Made by a program: the position numbers and the translations under genes. The notes beneath the pieces were generated by a model that made no database searches, had not been told where the DNA came from, and saw nothing but the letters and a program-made list of their open reading frames with translations. Shown piece by piece: positions 59,980 through 64,000 of a DNA stretch of 64,000 bases. Positions within the stretch are counted from its first letter, which is position 1; every line of letters starts with the position of its first letter. The stretch covers positions 14,516 through 78,515 of the forward strand of contig NZ_JBGCCK010000031.1 of assembly GCF_041262525.1 (NCBI RefSeq). The letters are read 5' to 3'. The stretch is from Streptacidiphilus sp041262525 (lineage in GTDB: Bacteria > Actinomycetota > Actinomycetes > Streptomycetales > Streptomycetaceae).

Positions 59980-61598
59980 GCGGCGGTCTCCCAGGACTGG
60001 AGGGCGAGCGTGTTGGCGGCGACGAGTTCGTCGTAGGTGAGCTGGTCGCCGGGGCCGTGCAGGATCAGTCGGCCATCCGTCGCGACCCGCCAGCCGGGCA
60101 CCAGCAGCCGGGTGACCGGGTCCAGGACGCTGCCGTCCGGGGTCCGCCAGTGGGCGGGGATCTCGTCGGCGCGCTGGGCGGGGATCAGGACGGTCTGGCC
60201 GTCGCGGACGATCGTCAGCGCGGGGGTGCGGTGCTCGGCCAGGACGGCCAGCGCGGCCCGATAGGCAGCGCGCTCGGCAGCATGGAAGGCCTTGCGGGCG
60301 GCTGCAGTCCCGGCGGTGCCGTAGGCGGCGGCGAGGCCGTCCCAGCCGGACGCTGGCCCGGTAACAGCCTGCGGACCGGCCGCGCCGATGCCTTCCAGGG
60401 CTCGGGTCGTCAGCGTCCAGGCGGAGTCGTTCTGCTGGACCAGGCCGTGGCCGTGGAGCCGCTGCAGCGTCCGGTACACCGTGGCGCGGGACACCGAGGA
60501 CGAGGCCACCAACTCTGCGGCGCTCTGCCCGGGGTTGGCGTGCAGGGCACCGATGACCAGGAGGGCGGAGCTGCCAAGACCGGCGTAGGCGAAGGCGTCA
60601 TTGGCCATGAGGCGGCCGATCACCCGGGAGTCGACGTCCGGGGAACCGGTTGTCTCAGGGGTAGACCACTGCCCTGGAGCCGTGCGGATGAGCCCCTGCG
60701 CGGCGCTCACCGCCGGACTGTTACCGACTCCCGATTCAACTTCGGTCTCGGGAGTCGCGGCAGTCTCAGGGGTGGACCACTCCCCAAGGGCCTCGTCGGG
60801 GGGGCACTGACTGGTACGGACACGAGACGGCAAAGGGCTGGCGGGGCCGTTGCCCAGGTACCAGGTAGAGCCCTCGGTGCCGTGGCCGACGCGCAGTCGG
60901 CGCAGCCACCCGCCGGGCTTGAGGACGGCCTCGTAGGCGTTGCGGAGGGTCTGCCGGGAGATCCCGGCCTCCTCGGCGGTCTGCCGCTCGCTGGCGGCGT
61001 GCAGGCGGCCGCCGGCGGTCTCGGCGAAGTTCAGGTGGGCCCGCAGCACCCGCAGGGCGGTGCGTCCGCGCTCCCCGCGCCACGGGGTGGTCTCGATCCG
61101 CTCGCGCAGGCCCACCAGGTCTTCGTGAGCGCCGTGCCGCGACCCGACGGAGACGGTGGCGGCGACCTCCGCGCTCGCGCTGGCCCAGACGCGGTCGATG
61201 TACGCGCGGGCGCGGGCCTGGCCGAAGCGAAGCTCGATGATCTGGGCGTGCCTGCCGCCCTCGTGGTCCGGGTGCAACAGCAGGCGGGTCAACTGGTCCG
61301 CGGTGCCGCCGGCGCGGGCCACGTGGCAGGCGATGGCCGCGGTGATCCGGTGGCCGTGGTCCGCCACGCCCTGGCGGTCCTCACGCCGGACGAGGGCCCC
61401 GCTGGAGCTCCGCCGGGTGTAGCTGCCGGTCGCGTAGCGGCCGGTGAGATCCCCCAGCAGGATCAGGTCGACCGCGGCGGGGGGAAGCCGGTCGAAGCCG
61501 AGCAGTGCGGGGTGACTGCCTCTGATTGCCTCTGACTGCCTCGAAGTTGGCAGAGCCATCTTGGGCGAGGCGAGTGATGAAGGGGTGCCGTCTGGCAT
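59976..61598 (-). CDS. Plasmid replication initiator candidate (Rep)
   Basis: About 540 aa. After an N-terminal region (AAVDLILLGDLTGRYATGSY) come two winged-helix-like domains: about residues 185-235 (RQTAEEAGISRQTLRNAYEA, then VLKPGGWLRR) and 335-390 (LVASSSVSRATVYRTLQRLH). Two WH domains are typical of iteron-binding initiators. It reads leftward from the iteron clusters and heads the HTH-par operon. Starts at GTG 61631, ATG 61598 or ATG 61559 are all in frame without a decisive ribosome-binding site; the first iteron cluster lies inside its 5' end (residues near TSRQSEAIRGS). Confidence 0.7.
   Translation of the reverse strand: MPDGTPSSLASPKMALPTSRQSEAIRGSHPALLGFDRLPPAAVDLILLGDLTGRYATGSYTRRSSSGALVRREDRQGVADHGHRITAAIACHVARAGGTADQLTRLLLHPDHEGGRHAQIIELRFGQARARAYIDRVWASASAEVAATVSVGSRHGAHEDLVGLRERIETTPWRGERGRTALRVLRAHLNFAETAGGRLHAASERQTAEEAGISRQTLRNAYEAVLKPGGWLRRLRVGHGTEGSTWYLGNGPASPLPSRVRTSQCPPDEALGEWSTPETAATPETEVESGVGNSPAVSAAQGLIRTAPGQWSTPETTGSPDVDSRVIGRLMANDAFAYAGLGSSALLVIGALHANPGQSAAELVASSSVSRATVYRTLQRLHGHGLVQQNDSAWTLTTRALEGIGAAGPQAVTGPASGWDGLAAAYGTAGTAAARKAFHAAERAAYRAALAVLAEHRTPALTIVRDGQTVLIPAQRADEIPAHWRTPDGSVLDPVTRLLVPGWRVATDGRLILHGPGDQLTYDELVAANTLALQSWETAA
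61517..61546 (+). repeat. Iteron cluster I (three 10-bp units)
   Basis: Tandem TGCCTCTGAT, TGCCTCTGAC and TGCCTCGAAG. The units match the clusters at 61800 and 61865. This cluster lies within the 5' end of rep, a place suited to autoregulation. Confidence 0.85.
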
Positions 61599-61688
61599 TC
61601 TGGTGACGTCTCGCAAGGACGTGAACACCACCGCAGACCCGCCAAGATCACGGGTGGTGTCCGGGACCGACCTCCGATCGGTGCCAGC

Positions 61689-61722
61689 GAAGCCTCCAGG
61701 ACGGTCATCCTGGGGGCTTTCG
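61689..61722. terminator. Inverted repeat in the rep leader
   Basis: Arms AAGCCTCCAGGA and TCCTGGGGGCTT pair over 12 positions with one mismatch around a 6-base loop, about 90-125 bp upstream of the rep start candidates. It could be an attenuator or a terminator for rightward transcripts. No strong T-run. Confidence 0.45.
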
Positions 61723-61799
61723 TGTTGCCTGGCACTGCTCGAAGGCAGACGTCACTCTCGCGGCGGGGCAGGAGGCCGCCGGAGGCGAGTCAGAGTGAT

Positions 61800-61829
61800 T
61801 GCCTCTGACTGCCTCTGACTGCCTCCAAA
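61800..61829 (+). repeat. Iteron cluster II
   Basis: TGCCTCTGAC twice and TGCCTCCAAA, preceded by CAGAGTGAT. The same CAGAGTGAT word precedes cluster III. Confidence 0.85.
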
Positions 61830-61864
61830 TCGACCGGGTCGAATCGGGGTCGAATCAGAGTGAT

Positions 61865-61914
61865 TGGCTCTGACTGCCTCTGATTGCCTTCGACTGCCTC
61901 TGACTGCCTCCTGC
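61865..61914 (+). repeat. Iteron cluster III (five 10-bp units)
   Basis: TGGCTCTGAC, TGCCTCTGAT, TGCCTTCGAC, TGCCTCTGAC and TGCCTCCTGC in tandem. Beyond it, two CAGGTCAGAGCGG words and one CAGGTCAGACCAT (61917-62026) are spaced repeats that share the inverted GTCAGAG core. Confidence 0.85.
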
Positions 61915-62130
61915 AGCAGGTCAGAGCGGGTCCGATCCACATAAGCGCAGGTCAGAGCGGTGGGGCAGAAAAACCCGGCGTACAGGCCGACTCGTCCGCC
62001 GCCTGCGTTTCCGCAGGTCAGACCATATATCTGATCATTCAGGGAAGCTCGGGGCCAATTCGGGGCCAACGAGCCCAATTCTTGGTCCGCCACCGAGGGA
62101 TGAACGGGCTGAGGAAGTCGTCCAAGTCCC
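61915..62130. other. Origin core: spaced repeats and AT-rich stretch
   Basis: Downstream of the iterons are three CAGGTCAGA words, an AT-rich ACCATATATCTGATCATTCA (62023-62042), unusual in this GC-rich window, and two CGGGGCCAA words (62050-62070). Iterons plus an AT-rich element next to a rep gene is the standard layout of an iteron origin. Confidence 0.65.
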
Positions 62131-62279
62131 GACGCGACGACAAGGCCACAGATCTGGAAGAGGACCTGGTCAAGCAGTCGACGGCGACATCTCATCGGCG
62201 GCGTCCCTGACCGAGCGAACCCTGCACCAGGGGCGCGCGGACGAAGAAGACAGAACCGCCGGTCAGGGGCGGCAACCGT

Positions 62280-62660
62280 CCGCACGCCGCCTGGACTGCC
62301 ACTGTCGGCGCACCCACGAGAGCCACCCGGGACCGGCCGCCGGCGACCTCCTCTACTGGCGGCGCAAGCGCGAGCAGTGGACGTCGATCGCCGAACGCGC
62401 CCCGGACGACGTCATCGCTGACTACCTGCACCAGGTCTTCGCACCCACCGCCCGCGCCATCGACGGCCTGGAGAAGGCGCTCGTGACGCGGCCCTCGGCC
62501 TCCTCGACGACACTCTGGCCCTCGACCTGCGCCGGCCACAGGACTACTTCCTGCGGCTGTGGAGCCTGAACTTTCCCGCCGCCGACCTCGCCAGCGCTGC
62601 CACCGCGCCGGCGACGACCCTGGCAAAGACATGCTCACCGAAGGAGAACTGGCGTGACCG
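62280..62660 (+). pseudogene. Decayed recombinase-associated gene, C-terminal part
   Basis: One frame reads GDLLYWRRKREQWTSIAERA, then PDDVIADYLHQVFAPTARAI and DGLEKAL. After a frameshift near 62485 another frame continues ALGLLDDTLALDLRRPQDYF and LRLWSLNFPAADLASA. The phrases look like the C-terminus of an actinobacterial recombinase/integrase-cluster gene (Tn554-type organisation). I am not sure of the family. The frameshift and lack of a start show that it is broken. Confidence 0.45.
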
Positions 62661-62760
62661 GACCCAGACCGGATCGGACCGCGGCCGCCATCGCAGCCAG
62701 GCGCCGCACCACCGAGAACAAGATCGGCCAGGTCCGGGCCGCATTGAGCCAAGACCATCG
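62654..62760 (+). pseudogene. Fragment resembling a DUF6262/TnpC-type protein start
   Basis: GTG 62654 overlaps the end of the decayed upstream gene and gives VTGPRPDRTAAAIAARRRTT, then ENKIGQVRAALSQ. This is the charged helical start seen in small DUF6262/TnpC partners of recombinases. The resemblance ends after about 36 codons. Weak, but consistent with an eroded integration or transposition module. Confidence 0.35.
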
Positions 62761-63190
62761 GCTGGCACCCGTCCTGACGCAGTTCCAGCTGGGCGCGCTC
62801 GCTCACTGCGGTGACCGTCACCGGCAGCGTCGTCTCCGGACAGGCCGCCGGGGGACGTCCGGCGAATCGGGGCGGTGCGCCCCCAGGTGGCCAGCCACGA
62901 GCATCCTTCTCCGCCTGGGCTGCAGCGAAGGCGCGGGCCCAAACGACCCACTCGGTCTGTGCGTCCGCGATCAGCGGGATGGCGGATCGCTGGGCTCGGG
63001 CGGGTTCGGACCGTCAGCGATACCCTCCGTCCGGCGGTACTTACGGGGAGCAGCCATGATGGATCCTTCCGGGTCTTCGATGTCTCCATCAAACCCGGGG
63101 CGATTCACTCAGCCCCTGCCGGATCGGCGACATCGCCCCCGCCGCCCTCGTCCTCAACGGCCAATGGAAGCGCTCTTCATTGAGAAAACC
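62761..63190. other. No recognisable gene
   Basis: About 430 bp with overlapping open frames on both strands but no family resemblance or convincing start. Probably debris of the decayed mobile module. Confidence 0.5.
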
Positions 63191-63769
63191 TCAGTAGCTC
63201 CTTGACCAGTCTTGAACGAGCTCCCACGTCGGAGGATGCTGCTCGCCGACAATCCACGTCCATTCCGGGAACTCGCCCAACAGGTTCGCGACCAGGAAGT
63301 CGCCGAACCCGCCGTCGAATTGAAACCAATACCCTGATCGGTTCCACGCGATGACCGGCCACTTGTTGGAGTCCGGATCGCCCGTGAGCCAGAAGAAGTG
63401 GTTGGCGCCGGGGGTGTTGCCCCAGGCGAGCAGTCCGCCCTCTTCCGGATACACGGGGTACGGATTCTCATCCGGTTCGTCCTCGTGCAACTCCGCGAGG
63501 TAGTCACTCATCCCGGAGGGTGCACCCGCTACCAGGCTGGCGAACCCCTCACGAGCGTCGCCCTCTCGGGCCGTGTCCCACTTGAGGCTGGGCGTCCAGA
63601 TCAGCAACTTCTCGTTGATCTCGCCACAGCCGTAGAGGTCAGCGAAATCCCGGTAGTCGTCGGGAAACTGGAATCCTACCTCTCCTGGCGCAAGGTCCCA
63701 GGGGACAGCGGTGGGGCGTGTTGCTGGCGGCGGCATCATCGCCGCCAGCCGTTCGATCGCCGCGTGCAT
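63191..63769 (-). CDS. SUKH-1 (SMI1/KNR4) family immunity-type protein
   Basis: About 192 aa, MHAAIERLAAMMPPPATRPT. SUKH features: FPDDYRDFADLYGCGEINEK near the N-terminus, then EEGGLLAWGNTPGANHFFWL and WPVIAWNRSGYWFQFDGGFG. SUKH proteins are immunity partners of secreted polymorphic toxins. ATG 63769 overlaps the stop of the upstream frame (TGATG), which supports a coupled toxin-immunity pair. Confidence 0.8.
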   Translation of the reverse strand: MHAAIERLAAMMPPPATRPTAVPWDLAPGEVGFQFPDDYRDFADLYGCGEINEKLLIWTPSLKWDTAREGDAREGFASLVAGAPSGMSDYLAELHEDEPDENPYPVYPEEGGLLAWGNTPGANHFFWLTGDPDSNKWPVIAWNRSGYWFQFDGGFGDFLVANLLGEFPEWTWIVGEQHPPTWELVQDWSRSY

Positions 63770-63936
63770 CACCGGCAGTACCCCGTATCGTCCCCGAGAT
63801 TGACGTGCTTCCCATTTTTGAGGTTGGCATCGTTGCAGATGAACTCGCCGTCTTGCGTGCCCGGCGTGGGGTCTATCAGATTTGTGGTGGCTTGTCGGCT
63901 ATTAGGCCTATTTGATCCTGCGTCGGATTGGTTCGG
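63770..63936 (-). pseudogene. Probable toxin C-terminal fragment upstream of the SUKH gene
   Basis: In the minus-strand frame that ends at the TGA overlapping the SUKH start, the sequence reads PTPGTQDGEFICNDANLKNG then KHVNLGDDTGYCR, a compact Cys-containing end typical of polymorphic toxin tails. An in-frame TAG at 63937-63939 separates it from the open frame that continues to the window edge. It is either an interrupted gene or a leftover toxin cassette. Confidence 0.45.
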
Positions 63937-64000
63937 CTACTCGGATGCGTCCATTGGCGTGGTGAGACGTCCCTCGAACGCCATGTCGAGTTCGTTGAGG
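63937..64000 (-). CDS. Partial gene at the right window edge
   Basis: The minus-strand frame ending LNELDMAFEGRLTTPMDASE and stopping at TAG 63937 continues beyond the window. It is in the same frame as the toxin-like fragment downstream, so the two may once have been one polymorphic-toxin gene. Too short to identify. Confidence 0.35.
   Translation of the reverse strand, partial: LNELDMAFEGRLTTPMDASE

Noticed and set aside
61517..61914. CRISPR-like array
   Set aside because: Units are 10 bp and directly tandem, with no unique spacers of constant length, no leader and no cas genes. They fit iterons.
63010..63057. Start of an IS3-type OrfA on the minus strand (MAAPRKYRRTEG)
   Set aside because: Only the first seven residues resemble OrfA proteins. 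The frame stops after 28 codons, and no following frame restores the family.

Overview
The window is a 64-kb piece of a high-GC actinobacterial mobile element, most likely a large Streptomyces-type conjugative plasmid (possibly linear). The basis is strongly GC-biased codons, GTG/TTG starts, a Streptomyces-style split VirB4 (SCO6880-like), a MobF relaxase, a helicase with helicase-associated repeats like those found near Streptomyces linear-replicon ends, and a self-contained iteron origin with Rep and partition-like genes. The species cannot be named from the sequence. Both window ends cut through genes.

Layout. (1) 0-5 kb: a 5'-truncated DEAH helicase with six HA repeats, a small conserved protein, an IS110 transposase remnant, a small membrane protein and an unrecognised protein. 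(2) 5-34 kb: the transfer system. A peptidoglycan hydrolase faces leftward. A rightward operon encodes a pilin-sized membrane protein, VirB8-like and VirB6-like proteins, a VirB4 split over two genes, a VirD4-type coupling protein, two accessory proteins and one 6185-aa polyvalent protein. That giant carries an adenine-methylase-like domain, an SNF2/DarB-like helicase, a UvrD-like helicase and an FtsK-gamma-like winged helix. (3) 34-40 kb: the leftward MobF relaxase-helicase with the likely oriT upstream of it, marked by perfect 24-bp and 21-bp inverted repeats, and a small HTH protein on the other side. (4) 40-49 kb: three leftward transcription units of small unknown genes, a DNA-binding protein and a C5 DNA methyltransferase. 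They are tied together by three near-identical promoters, six leader hairpins sharing the loop AGGGCAA, two tRNA-like leader elements and a ~375-bp duplicated non-coding segment. (5) 49-57.5 kb: an accessory block that looks like a defence island (XRE-like regulator, possible nuclease-like protein, HEPN-like protein, HNH-helicase fusion with two unknown partners, HNH nuclease). (6) 57.5-62.2 kb: replication and partition operon (rep, triple-HTH protein, ParA-like, ParB-like), all leftward, downstream of 10-bp iteron clusters and an AT-rich stretch. (7) 62.2-64 kb: decayed recombinase-like sequence, then a SUKH immunity gene coupled to a probable toxin remnant.

How it fits together. Regions 2 and 3 form a type IV secretion and DNA-processing system that would deliver the plasmid together with (by analogy to P1 DarB and other polyvalent proteins) the giant protein. 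Region 4 lies beside the likely oriT and has the character of a leading region: co-regulated small genes and a methyltransferase, probably for establishment in a new host. Regions 5 and 7 are cargo. The most unusual signal is the repeated leader RNA or promoter architecture of region 4. The giant fusion protein and the three-gene HNH-helicase operon come next.
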